A DNA stretch of 64,000 bases from Gari tellinella (lineage: Eukaryota; Mollusca; Bivalvia; Cardiida; Psammobiidae), in assembly GCA_922989275.2 (NCBI GenBank), contig OV277858.1:9610001-9674000 (forward strand), read 5' to 3'. Below the pieces are notes generated by a model. It saw only the letters and a list, made by a program, of their open reading frames with translations, did not search any database and had not been told where the DNA came from. Positions 11,467-22,492 of the stretch are shown here, one piece after another. The position numbers and the translations under genes are program-made. The first letter of the stretch is position 1, and each line of letters opens with the position of its first letter.

Positions 11467-12104
11467 GAAGACCTGGATCCTGTGATTGTGCTTTAACATA
11501 GTTATTGGTTCTGAGTCTACACTGTTTCAGTTAAACAAGTAAAGTGTTCAAAAGCTTGTTTTAACATGTTTGATAAGGACTAGAGGGTCCATCAATGTGT
11601 ATCATACTCTGAAGCTCCACTGTTAAAGTCCATTCCACATCTGTAATAATAAAACAAACTAAACTGGCATTTGTTTAGCGTGCCATTCACTCTGATAGGG
11701 TACAAACGGTGAATTAGGATCAGAGAGATCATGTAGTAGCACTGTGATCTTGATCCACACTGTTTGAATGTACCAAAACTATTGTAGAAGTATGTATTTC
11801 TTCCTTTCTAAACATGTTTATAGTCAGATAAATGTGACTTTATATTATTGAGAACTCGTACATCTGACAAACAGTTTTAATAAAGAGCCAATGACTGGAT
11901 CGTTCGTTTGGATCTACACTGTCTGCAAGTACAGAATGATACTAAAAGCATGTAACTGTTTGTAATAAAGCAGAATTTTGTGCGTTGCCTAAAGAACAAC
12001 TTCGTTCCTTTACCCCGCACTGTATTACACTATATTTTACGTTGTGTATGTTATGTACTGAATGTTTTTGTGTATGGGCCCAAGCCCCCTTGGGTCTGGA
12101 GCAT
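11467..12104 (+). other. LINE-A 3' UTR
   Basis: No ORF is seen. Three diverged repeats of a GGRTCTACACTGTTT-type motif occur near 11508, 11749 and 11908, resembling the arms of the dispersed H1 hairpins. The end GGGCCCAAGCCCCCTTGGGT-CTGGAGCA looks like a LINE 3' terminus. LTR-element protease sequence follows at once on the other strand. Confidence 0.6.
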
Positions 12105-12500
12105 TTAAAACCCTAGCTACATTGCCCAAGACTAAATTGCAGATGTGTGAGTTCAACACCATTGCTTCTATACTTCCCTTGTATCAACCTCTATCAAAGC
12201 TGCTGGAACTATCTTGGCCTGGTCATCGATAGTTATCATCACATATCTCTTGTCCAGCATTTGGCTATCATCGACCAAGTTTTTCCGAACTGCAGCTTAC
12301 TCACAGTCGGTATATCTAACATTTTCACCTCTTTGGTCCTTACATAGCCTTTCTGTAACTTCAAATTTATATTGCCCTGCAGCGTATCTACGGTACACCC
12401 AGCAGCAATGATGGACACCGACTCTGCGTTGGCAAGCTGAAATTCGCCGTCTTCTATACACTCTTGTATATGGCGCTTGTTCATGGAAACAGACATGCAC
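12105..12500 (-). pseudogene. LTR-element protease remnant
   Basis: The minus strand from about 12500 reads ESVSIIAAGCTVDTLQGNIN and then, with a frame change, YVMITIDDQAKIVPAALIEV and LVLGNV. This is the flap and end of a gypsy-type retropepsin as found in mollusc elements. The catalytic DTG region has changed beyond recognition (…EVKMLDIPTVSKL). It runs to the LINE-A boundary at about 12104. Function is lost. Confidence 0.6.
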
Positions 12501-12595
12501 AGAGCTGAAATCTTGTTTGCATCCGAACCTTTATTCTTAGACCTGTCTTCGAACTTCCAACCTCTCTGAGACTGTCGACAATCTGTATGCTTTTT

Positions 12596-13751
12596 CATTC
12601 ATCGTCTTGGTAGCAGACTGCTGCCCCGCTAATATTTTTCGGGTTTGTATTCTGTCTGCAGTCTCGTGCAAAATGACCTTCTTTCCTGCATAAGAAACCA
12701 ACTTTATTCTGGGCAGCAGGCCTGGACACTGTGTTCGACCTTTAGTTTGGTGCTATATTAGGTCTCGGCTGTTGCCTGTTAGGTGCTGAGCCGTTTGTTC
12801 TGGCAGTCCTGTTAGACACTATGGACCCACCATGAGCCTCAATGTATTGCTCAGCTAGCTGAACAACTTCGTCCCTGGAGCTCGGCATCCTTTCATTAAA
12901 AAACAATGCTAGCTCAGGCGAACATGTTTTGATAAACTGTTCCCGGACTATCAAGTCCATCAGCCCTTCAAATGGTTATTCCATCTCGGCCATTTCTGCC
13001 CATCTACAGAAATAACGAACTAAATTGTATACGAGCCATAAACTGAAATACAGTTTCACCTTGCTCAGGCTTGCTATCTCGAAACTTACTTCGGAACCAT
13101 TCTCCTGTCAACTGAAACCGTTTGAGCACTGTCTTCTTCAACATCATCATCTTGCCCAGGTGGCATGCTAGTATATACTAAAATACCTTTGCCTGTCAAC
13201 AATGAACTTAGACTAACTGCCCATGTCCTCTTGTGCCAGCCTTGGCTCTTGGCAAAACGCTCAAAGTGATCGATTTTTGCGTCCATATCATCCTCTTTCT
13301 CTTCGAACTTCGGCAACTTGTGTCTCATCCACTTGCTCGTAGGTTCATGCTTCAAAGTTCCGGGCTCAGCTCGAAGTTTCATCGGCGCTAGCTCTCGCTC
13401 ATGTTCTTCTCGCTTGTATGCAGCTTCTTTGTCTCTGAGCTGCATCTCAAGCTTGAGCCGTTCATCTTCGTCCTTGCTCAACAGCCAACCTTCGGCATTC
13501 GGCCTCCCGCTCATCCTCTAACATTTAACGCTCGGCTTCTCGCTCAGCCTCCAACTTTTTACGTTCGTCCTCATCTCTGCGCTTTTGCTCAGCGCTCTCT
13601 AGCTCCTGTCTACGACGCTCATCTTCTCGTCTAAGTATACGCTCTTCTCTGTCAAGAAAGTCTCGTTCTTTCTTCTCAACGTATGTCATGAGATCGAGCC
13701 ACTCAAGCCAAAGCGTTCACCAGCCGCTATCCCCTTATCATTATCCATCAT
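12596..13751 (-). pseudogene. LTR-element gag with zinc-knuckle remnant
   Basis: Gag starts at the ATG at 13751 (MMDNDKGIAAGERFGLSG), 55 bases after the primer site. A long charged helix follows (REERILRREDERRRQELES and similar, interrupted by a stop), then KWMRHKLPKFEEKEDDMDAK at about 13320, the capsid start. MDLIVREQFIKTCSPELALF and YIEAHG (12960-12850) are the capsid C-terminal part. The zinc knuckle is LCRKEGHFARDC, in which the first cysteine of CX2CX4HX4C is replaced by glycine. At least three frame breaks are present. Gag would form the particle and bind RNA in a live element. Confidence 0.75.
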
Positions 13752-13805
13752 GAAACTATTGTTCAAACCCTAACAGTTCCAACCGGATAAACCTCCTAAG
13801 AAATA

Positions 13806-13823
13806 ATCCCGAACGAGCCCCCA
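13806..13823 (-). other. Primer-binding site, tRNA-Pro type
   Basis: The minus strand reads TGGGGGCTCGTTCGGGAT three bases inside the 5' LTR end. It matches the well-known 18-base tRNA-Pro primer site with one difference (C to T at base 12). Confidence 0.82.
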
Positions 13824-13826
13824 AAT

Positions 13827-14956
13827 TGTCAAGACGTTCGGTTACCCTAAACCTGAGCTAGAGCCCTAAGCTTGAACTGTGTTTTAATCGGGCGTTCTAT
13901 GAGGCGACAGTGTCTTTAGCCGGACACTAGTTAAGGCATGAACAAAATATACAGACTATATGGAATATATAATAATTTTCCTTGGGCTATCTTGCCTGAT
14001 GATTGAGCATGAAACTACATAACAAGCTATATAAAATGATTGAAACTAACTAAAAGTGGATGAGCTACTTTGCAAAATCAAAAACTAAACAATATCCCCG
14101 TACTCGCAGACTGTTTGAGCACTTTGCAGGTTGGGCTTTTAATTGATGTATGATCAACGTTACTTCTGCTGAGCTACACTATGATGATAACTGATGTAGA
14201 GTTGTTTGACGAACCCTGTTGCTCAGCGTCGGTGTGGCTAATACTGAACTGTATCACAAGCACTATTCTCAAGAAGACTGTTCGGCGTTGTTGTGAACCT
14301 ATGGTGAGATCTAGTCTCGAACAGATTGCTCAGCGTTGTTTGCTGAACTACGAAACCTTTGTTCACTACAGTTCTATAACATCAATTTTCCAGCTTGTCA
14401 TGGAACCTCTATGACATATCGTCGATCTGTAGCAAACCTTTAAATTTTAATAATAACTGTTTTCATTCACATACAAATCGCAATGATCTGAAACAACGTA
14501 CTAACGAGCTATTATCAAATGTAAGCTATCCCGTTAATAGCTTGTGGAGAGAGCTTTCGTGTGAACGAATTAGCAATATATCTGTGTTCAATTTATCTAC
14601 AGGCTATATTCACCAACCGTCAAAAATTGAACAGTTCTTTCAATATACATAAATAAGTATAAAACGTTGATTGTTCCTAATAATTAAGAAATTGAAATAT
14701 TTTACTTTTACACCAGCGAGTTATACACTTTGAATATGTTTAAAATGTCCAATACAGAACAATAATGACTTTAAAGTTTATTTGAGAGATAATACACAAA
14801 ATTCAGTTTTTGGTATACAAAGGGTAAATAATTTGATAAGACAAATAACAAAAACGTACTACGTGCGTTTTCTTCGCACTGTCTATACATGAATCAACTG
14901 GCAATATACACATATATTTAACAGGCTTAATTACTACACAAATATTATTTATGACA
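13827..14956 (-). repeat. 5' LTR, about 1130 bp
   Basis: On the minus strand it begins TGTCAT (14956-14951) and ends TTGACA (832-827 of the 13000s), giving TG...CA. The first 61 bases match the 3' LTR start at 1-61. The primer site follows within three bases. Plus-strand ORFs inside it (for example 14181-14414) show no family signal and are ignored. Flanking base order on the right is TCGGC; the matching duplicate would lie outside the window. Confidence 0.8.
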
Positions 14957-17329
14957 TCGGCCACGTGCCCATTGCACATAAAGGGTATTTCAATTAACAT
15001 ATGACATATGCCATTTTATATACCTCGTCCATACGGCATCACATACTAGTTTTCATAACTAGTCTGAGCACTGCCTTTCGGAGAACCTTCATTTCCCTCA
15101 GGTAAGCCAAACCACATCTCCCATTGTTAGTTAACATGATCTGAATTGGAATTCTAAAGCATCGTTTCATTATACACTACACTCTTTAAGACATCCGCAA
15201 ATATATATGCTAAACCACTGTCTGCCATCAAACTACCATCATCAGCAACTAAACTGATGAGTAAGTGTATGCCACCAATTACATTGGCTAAGAATGAAAT
15301 ATGTTGACGCTAAGTTGCCTGACCCTTGATGCTGGTACTTAGTTCAACACTTACCTAAAAAGAAAAAAAAGATCTAGGCCACATAGGTCAAGGTTAAAAG
15401 TCAATGTTAGTAATTTAACATTGTAACTAGTTTTACTCGTTGAAGTACGCATACACGTGAAGTATTAAATTGACCTATTAAACGCAGAATTTACAAATGT
15501 CACAGAGATCAAGGTAAAGGTGACCGAACTGCAACGCAACATGCTACTCTCATTCAGGAAGTTTCATTGATATAACACTTACACTTTCAAGGACTTTACT
15601 CGGTATTCGATGCCGGGGTATAGCATAAAATGCCCCATATTATGGAAATGTGTAAAAAAGGGTGGGTGGGGTAAACTTAAAACATACCAGAATGCTCAAT
15701 GATGACATGATGGCCCCAGGCCAAATCTGAATGACAATGCTCTGAACTATCAATATCATCAATAAAGAAACATAGGACGCACTTTCTAGGTAGACCTCCA
15801 AATCCAAATTCTCTGCCGGACTAAAATGCCTTCACATGATATTGATTTTGAAACTTTGATTTAAATCTAAAATACAGTACCGTTTAAGCTAAAGTATACA
15901 CAAAATACAATGCCAGTTAACTGGGTTTAAACTGAGAGCGCACTGAGAGTAAACTCATTTTGCACTGACAGTGCACTGACAGTTAACTGATAATGCACTG
16001 AGATTTCATTAGAAAACGGATAGTGCACTGCCAGTTTCAACCAAGTAACTAGCAGTGCAATGGAGAATGACTACAGTTTAATAGTCTGCATTGTTGTGGG
16101 GAAAATGAAGTATTGATGGTAGATAGAATGTGTATCATGCAAAAGATAATGTTATTGTGTTGGTGATGATGACAATACTACTAATTGTTATAGTTATAGT
16201 TATAAAGATAGTTATAATTAATATATTTTTATTGATATAACAATTCCATTAAAGGAAATTATAATTATAAATAATACTATCAATAATAAAATACCAATAA
16301 TAAATATAGTTTTTTAAAAGTAGTAGTAGTAGTTGTAGCAGTAGTAGTAGTAGTAGTAGTAGTAGTAGAAGTTGTAGTAGTGATTTCAATAGCAAACTGA
16401 AAATGCACTGTTAGTTTAAACCAGGTACCTAACAGTGCATTTAGATTTCAATAGCAGCTCATAGATAGCAGTCATTGTACAGTATACGGTTATTTTAAAG
16501 TACTTCGCAGGTGCGCTTAGTTTCCATACAAGGTGTTATGAAACTTTTCATGTAGAATAATAATAGGCTTAGAATCAATGTGTAAAAATATAAGCAAAAT
16601 CTATCGTCTCTTTTTCCGACAAAAACCTGGAAATTTGATGATTTTATTTTTCTCAAAAATAAATAAAGCTAATGACTATTAGTTTAGCCCAAAAAGAAGT
16701 CCACAACATTAATTACAAGAAAAGCTAAAAACATTTTGAATAAAGGTGTTCAGAAAGATGTTATCAGCTATTTAAATTTTGCAAAATGCTAAAAAATTGA
16801 ATTACAAAAAACTGACTCATTCAAGGTATATTTTCTTTTATTTATTTCAAATATATGGTTGATGAAACAGTTGGTCAGAAAAAAATAGAAAACATTACAA
16901 TCAGGATTTGTTGTTATAACAGATGTTCTTATTAAAATGGGGGCACTTTGAAGTTGAGATACAGTTACTTACCTTAAAATTAAAATTAAAATTCTGCCAT
17001 TAAAATGAGCTATTATTTAATCACGGAATTGCATACAAGGTTAATTATATTGTTTAAACATAATAATAATGGGCAATGTTGATCTTGAAAAGGTTGACGT
17101 ATTAATAAGCTTCAATGTGTGGCTTTATAGTTCGATCAAATCGTATACATGCATACCGATGTTATTGACTTGTAAGTCATTAAATTAAAACGTACATGTA
17201 AGTGGACATATAATTGGACCGTATATAACATCACTATTCTAATCAACGAAGACTTAACATAACATGTCCCTTGATTACTGAGTTATGGATTGACAAGTCA
17301 ATAAATCGGACACTTAAAAAAAATATTTG
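14957..17329. other. Non-coding stretch with short degenerate repeats
   Basis: No gene is seen. At 15900-16070 and 16390-16440 short variants of a TGCACTG-CAGTTTAAACC motif recur in both orientations. The stretch is AT-rich and has a (TAG)n microsatellite at 16320-16381. An A-rich run lies near 15360. Confidence 0.6.
16320..16381 (+). repeat. (GTA)n / (TAG)n microsatellite
   Basis: This is a run of about 20 GTA units with a few single-base changes (TTG, GCA, GAA). Confidence 0.95.
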
Positions 17330-17400
17330 GATCGGATGGGTCTCGAACCTATGACCATTGAACTTCTAGTCAATCACTCTGCTCACTGCGCTATGAAGGA
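17330..17400 (-). tRNA. tRNA-like sequence (pseudogene or SINE head)
   Basis: The minus strand has an A-box-like TAGCGCAGTGAGCAG and a B-box GGTTCGAGACC at normal spacing, with an anticodon-arm-like ATTGA...TCAAT. The acceptor ends do not pair well and no clear isotype emerges. Most likely a tRNA pseudogene or tRNA-derived repeat. Confidence 0.45.
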
Positions 17401-18050
17401 TTATACTAAATCGTATCAACAATTTCCTTTTGTGACTCGGTGCAATTTGCGGTCTTTTCGGGTTATGATATTCGGCTCGGGTTTTAGATAGAAAGTTCCG
17501 GTTGTCATTCCAAATTGTTCATTCTTAGAGTTGCCATTGACCAGATAGGACTATTCATTGAATTTATTCAACTTAATTAATTTAGATTAGGATCAAATCA
17601 AATATATAGGTAGGTAAGATGTTAGTTGTTATCATTGGCTAGTTATTTGCTCGGGTGTATTGATTTTATCGATATTTAGGCTGAAATTAGAAGAGACGTA
17701 CTTTCGGTTTATTCGCGCCATTTCTATTCTTTGTTCAAAATTACTTTCGACTGTCATAGATGATAACTCGTTTATTCACTTTACAAACAGCATGTTAATA
17801 AAGTTCATTATTACAGAAATCACCTGCACCTGCACCAGAGAGAGAGATTGGCTTTGAACGTGTGTTCATAATACCAGATATTTTGGTGAGTTGTAAATGT
17901 GTTGTGCCACTGTACCATTGTTTTATTTAGGTTTTTGTTAATGCTTTAAGCATTGTTTTAATTTGACTAAGATATCTACATGTACCCATGATAATTAAAT
18001 GGAGCCACTAGTAAGACAGGTAAACATAAGTATTATTGTATGTCTGTAAA

Positions 18051-19325
18051 TCATGGTCACTTCAAAAATTGACTACTGCAACTCACTGCTGTATGGGATT
18101 CCCCAAAACTCACTATGCAAACTACAGCGTGTGCAAAATACAGCAGCCCGCATCATTACCAGGACCCCTCGGTACAATCACACCACTCCAGTCTTGAAGG
18201 ATCTTCACTGGCTTCCAGTTCAACACAGAATTGAATTCAAAATTCTGACACTCACGTACAAAGCCATGTGCAATGATTATCCAAGGTACATTGTCAATAT
18301 GCTTGACGAGTATAAACCTCGAAGAGAGCTGCGGTCTGCGACTAAATCAGTATCGCTGGTTGTACCGATGAGTCGTTTGGTGAGGTTTGGGGATAGAAGT
18401 TTCATGCATGCAGCCCCAAAGCTCTGGAACAGTCTACCATCAGACATCAGAGATGTGAGCTCAGTTGCAGTCTTCAAAAAACGTCTGAAAACACACTTCT
18501 TTAATATATATTATTAGAACACATTAGGAAATGGATGACTGCTACCTACGGGCTATGTTCTTGCTGTAGATATTGTGGGTCTAACGAAATGGGAGTTCTA
18601 AAGTTGTACCGTTTACCCGTGCCTGTTTGGTGGATCTTGATGGTAGGGATACAACTCTGATCTCTTTGAATCCGACTGGCTTGGGGTCAGCGGTATAATT
18701 CTAGGACAGATTCTTATCTTTATGTTTTATAAATTAAGGGTGTAATTTCAGCCATGGAACATGTAGGTCCCGCGAGTGTGGGATGGAGAGGGTAAATGAC
18801 TGCTACCCAGGGCTGTGTTCATTCTGTATATGTTATGGGTCTGGTGTTTAGTTCTGGGGTTATACCGTCGACCAATGCCTGTCTGGTGGATCTTTGATGG
18901 TAGGGATACAACTCTGATCTCTTTTGAAACCAGCTGGCGGGGTCTGTGGTATAATTCTTGGACAGCTTTCACCATTTTTAAACATGTCATTGATCTTCTA
19001 TAGAGTTTTTTTAGTTATGTTTGCATGCTATTGGCCTAGTTATGTTACATTAGGCGGCCTGCATTGGGCGCTCTGCTATTATTTTCATTGGTCGGCAATC
19101 TTTAGCCGGTCGGTTCATTGCTGATTGATGGGGGTAATGTGATCGCCGTTTTGGGGGCTGTCTTTTGTATGTTTATTCATGTTTTATTTCAGATCTAATT
19201 GTAGTTATTTTGTCTTTTCTCGATTTGTAGGTACATTTATGTTGTTTCATGTAAAGCGCTTTTGAACGCACAACCCCTGTGTGAAAAGAGCGCTATATAA
19301 ATCTGGTATAATAATAATAATAAAG
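18051..19325 (+). mobile_element. LINE-C copy 1, 5'-truncated, (ATA)n tail
   Basis: The copy starts abruptly at GGTCACTTCAAAAATTGACT, a point inside RT that corresponds to 29757 of copy 2. It includes the last 155 RT codons (18053-18517), a 3' UTR with an internal ~262-bp duplication (units from about 18534 and 18796), and ends in GCGCTATATAAATCTGGTAT followed by AATAATAATAA. Such 5' truncation is the usual result of incomplete target-primed reverse transcription. Confidence 0.88.
18053..18517 (+). pseudogene. C-terminal RT fragment of LINE-C
   Basis: The 154 open codons begin MVTSKIDYCNSLLYGIPQNS and include KLQRVQNTAARIITRTPRYN, LHWLPVQHRI and APKLWNSLPSDIR. This is the signature C-terminal domain of Jockey/CR1-type LINE polymerases. 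It differs from 29757-30217 at only a handful of codons. There is no catalytic motif because the copy is 5'-truncated. The ATG is a chance internal methionine. Confidence 0.88.
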
Positions 19326-20585
19326 TATCTAATGAGGACATGGAGAAATTGTACCAAAATGGTATATTTGCGACAGCAACCCCCAATCTTTACAAATAAC
19401 GTTATTGCCCAGTTTGGACATCGGGGTCATGAATGTCTTTGTCAGATGAAGAAAGATTCCTTTGCAGTAAAATATTATCCAAAATGAAGAAAGTATGTCC
19501 TGATCGCGTTCAATGAAGCTGACAAAACCATTCACGGCCTCGACTCCAGGGAGGACCCAAAAGAATTACGTATGTACGCTACTGACACTGAATGTTGTCC
19601 TGTTAAGTAGTTTGATGTGTATGTGTTTAAACTGAATCCAAAATGTGACAGGGTTTTCAAAAGACCTTGCAAACATTTCAAGGTGTCAGATCAGGACATC
19701 TGGTTTGACAATAAGCCTGTTGGGGTGAATAAACTGAACATTTTTATGCCAAAACTTTCAACGCAGGTTGAATTATCACAGAGGTACGATACACAAATCA
19801 TTGTATCCGAGCATATGTAAGCACCAAACTGTACCACAAGGGTTTTTCAAACACGACCATTATGTCAGTGACTGGACATAGACATGTTCAGTCACTGACC
19901 TCGTACGTGAGAACAACAGATGACGAGAGGTGCAACTTAAGCAATGCATCAGATGTGGAGCCTGATCAATAGATCACCTCAAGGTCGGTGAATGATGATG
20001 GAGCTGCATCTGATGCAAGCATGAAATCGCTTTCAAAATCACAAGTTTGAAACAGTCAAGCAAATATCTGCATGAATGGGACAGATGCTTTGAGTGGTGG
20101 ATATAACAGAAACCTCAACATATTTTCCGGGAATGTATCGTCTTCAACTATAACTGTGATTATGTATAATTCCCACAAAAGTGACTGGTCTATCATATCA
20201 TGAATTTCAACGGCTTTACACAGCCGTTTACAGTTTCAAAACACACGTGAAACGTGCACTCTGACCTTTGAGCTGTAGTTATAGACGCTGTGTCCTGTGT
20301 AGACTGTGTATCTTGTTTTTAAAATATTTTAAATTCATTGTTTATGTTTTTGACTTGATGTCATTTAAGTTGATTAAAATGATTATTCAAAAGTGAATAA
20401 ATGTTTCTAATTTTTGTGTAATCTTGATCGTGTTTTCGAATCGGGTGTAAACAAAATAGGAGGACATTGTAACAGCTTAGTGTTACGTCGGGTGACGTAC
20501 TTTGGCTTCGATACTTCGAGTCCAAAAATATGTAGGGCGATGCGGCGGTGCACAATGCGGTTAAATTGAAGTGTTAGAATCATTA
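19326..20585. other. Stretch without recognisable feature
   Basis: Short ORFs (for example 19617-19820) have no family signal and are interrupted. No repeats longer than 20 bases were noticed. The region may contain a decayed gene fragment, but nothing supports one. Confidence 0.4.
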
Positions 20586-20713
20586 AGAAATAAAATATTC
20601 ATACCAGTGTTCTATCGTGCAATCGACGGCCTCGTGATTTAATTACTACGCATCTCAACTCCTACAAGTGTTCGATTGCACGATAGAACACTGGTATGAA
20701 TTTTGTATTTCTT
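20586..20713. repeat. Foldback repeat with a perfect 30-bp inverted arm
   Basis: Positions 20597-20626 and 20672-20701 are exact reverse complements over 30 bases (start ATTCATACCAGTGTTCTATC), with a 45-base spacer. The pairing continues outward with few mismatches through AGAAATAAAAT and ATTTTGTATTTCT. The size fits a MITE or a foldback insertion. Confidence 0.85.
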
Positions 20714-21925
20714 ACTTTCAAAATATGCTTTCATACAGCGCCATTGTCGTCTTTATCAAATTTAGGGCTATATATATAGAGATACATATAGATACCAGTT
20801 TGTTCACTTCCTACTTGTATACCTACCTGGAAGCAGGGTCGCCCGGGTTATAATAAAACAATGAACCCGAACCTATTCCAGACTGTTTTTGTTAATGTTA
20901 TTAGAAATCTAGAGCTATCATACTTTTAGATTGATTTTAGAAACTCGAAACAAATCAAATAGTATTTTTCCAATACAGGAAACGTTTTGATCCTAGAACT
21001 GCATGGATCTTAGATCGAACCTCTTTCAAGGAATACGAGCTAAGTCCAGGTACCTGACATTTAAGGGTGATTGCATTGAAATAGACTATAAGTTACAAAC
21101 GATTGGAATGCAGCACGAGTATGTTGACAGGAATTGACCTTGGATTTAATTATTTGGGCTAAATTACACATGGACGGACATGCTTTTTTCTACACGTGAC
21201 ATAAAACATAATATTGTAGAGAATTTAGTTGAACAGTTGAACAAGTGTATAACATTGGTAATTCAATAAAGTGTTTTCGGAGTTAAACCTATAGACAAAT
21301 GGATTATTACAGAAATATTCTCCTCAATTGCATGGTTGACAATCTGTGAGTACAGTAGATATTCTTAGATGCTTTAAAGTGGATTTTTCACTTTTACCTA
21401 GACTTCGGCCATGCAGCTATGAGACGCCAGGCTCACCCGTGTGCACATAGTACTACAGTATTTAAAGCCAGGGACATTTCAGTTAGGAAAGTATCTCAAC
21501 TCAATGAAAGTTGATTTAATCAAACACAGGTCTCTATAAATTACGCTTAAAGGTAAACTATATGATAATGTTTACACATTCACGCAGTTTAGTATTACAC
21601 TTTCAGTTCAATAAAGGTTCCTTAGATAAGTAGAGGTTAGACCATGGATTGGCCGAGAGCTCCAAGCCATGTGCTAAGTCGTTATAATATATGAAGTCTA
21701 TAAGTACTATATAACGCAAACAAAAGTATTTAAACTATATTGATGCCCCTTTTGGCTAGGTAATATAGTTTGATATTGTTACAAAGTAGGTTCACACTTC
21801 TTGAAGTGCGTAATCTTGAAGTGAATACATTGCTCAACATAATCGATATTGTTATAAACTTAATACGGATTATTGAATAAAATTACTTGTGGCGATGGAA
21901 TGACCATCCCATACTTCTACAGAAT
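20714..21925. other. Stretch without recognisable feature
   Basis: AT-rich sequence with no ORF or repeat that could be supported. It is downstream (3') of the minus-strand exon at 21926-22492 and may hold its 3' UTR. Confidence 0.4.
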
Positions 21926-22492
21926 TCACAAGGATTTGCGAAAGTTTATCGACGTTGCTGTCATGGATATCGGGTTTTTTCTGTCTCTCTTCCCTGCAAA
22001 CCTGTCAAAGCCAACATATTCATTGTAAAAGGCATGTTTCGTTAGTTCACGGTGAAACAGACGGACATACAGAATCCCTAGAACAGACTGGTCAAATATA
22101 TGACATAAATGATATGTGTTGGGAGCTGGCGCGTCATCACAATGCAAAATGGAACGCGAATTCTTTATTGGTGTCATACATCCAGATGTCAATGCGCACG
22201 AAACCCAAGGACGCAGAATATAGTTTGAAATTAACTGATTGGCAAATAACCAGATTAGACCGGATAGTTTTTCACCTTCATTTTGAAAAACACATGGTTT
22301 TTCGTCCATGAATATAAACGTTCCGTAGTGAGTTCTTTCTGCTATAGTTTCTCTGCCTTTTGGTTTCCGACCATGATCATACTGCAATAGTCCGTACATC
22401 TTAGTGTCGGCAATCAACTGGTCTAAATTGCTGGTTTGAAACCGGACAGATGCATCCATCCATACTATGAGAGGACAGTCCCTAACGGCAAG
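21926..22492 (-). CDS. Probable terminal exon of an uncharacterised host protein
   Basis: The exon opens after TTTCAG (acceptor at 22495-22493) and stays open for 188 codons to a TGA. Ordered features are CPLIVWMDASVRF, HYGTFIFMDEKPCVFQ, ILRPWVSCALTSGCM, a YHLCHIFDQSVLGILYVRLF segment and a basic tail. The WMDASVRF...PWV-CAL...CH-FDQS order is one I associate with uncharacterised invertebrate proteins of a glycosyltransferase-like type (possibly DUF1647-related); this is from memory and unverified. The conserved cysteines and absence of stops argue for a real or recently lost gene. No upstream exon was found, so a retained exon of a pseudogene is possible. Confidence 0.55.
   Translation of the reverse strand, partial: LAVRDCPLIVWMDASVRFQTSNLDQLIADTKMYGLLQYDHGRKPKGRETIAERTHYGTFIFMDEKPCVFQNEGEKLSGLIWLFANQLISNYILRPWVSCALTSGCMTPIKNSRSILHCDDAPAPNTYHLCHIFDQSVLGILYVRLFHRELTKHAFYNEYVGFDRFAGKRDRKNPISMTATSINFRKSL

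Larger units (their letters stand above)
1876..12104 (+). mobile_element. LINE-A: plus-strand two-ORF LINE inserted in the integrase region
   Basis: This is a plus-strand non-LTR retrotransposon with an RRM-type ORF1 (1971-2265 joined to 7526-7770), an ORF2 with AP endonuclease, partial RT and C-terminal domain (7801-11466), and a 3' UTR ending near GGGTCTGGAGCA at about 12104. It sits between the protease and integrase remnants of the LTR element, so it is younger than that element. It has been split twice: in ORF1 by LINE-B (2266-7512) and in RT by a foldback element (9589-10632). The RT palm is deleted. The precise clade was not determined. Confidence 0.8.
1..14956 (-). mobile_element. Dead Gmr1-like (gypsy-type) LTR retrotransposon split by a LINE
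   Basis: Read on the minus strand the parts come in this order: 5' LTR (13827-14956), primer-binding site (13806-13823), gag (from 13751), zinc knuckle and protease remnants (to about 12105), a 10.2-kb foreign insertion, C-terminal integrase (1875-1262), RT and RNase H (1256-128), polypurine tract (66-75) and the first 61 bases of the 3' LTR. Integrase lies upstream of RT, and pol stops directly after the RNase H motif ADYLSR, so nothing follows RT-RH. Gypsy-like domains in Ty1/copia-like order are the mark of Gmr1-like elements. The integrase zinc domain and most of its core are missing at the insertion point. Stops and frameshifts are present in every domain. No env-like ORF is seen. The left LTR runs off the window. 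Confidence 0.88.

Noticed and set aside
1..14956. Endogenous retrovirus with env
   Set aside because: Pol ends with RNase H directly before the polypurine tract; there is no room for and no trace of an env gene.
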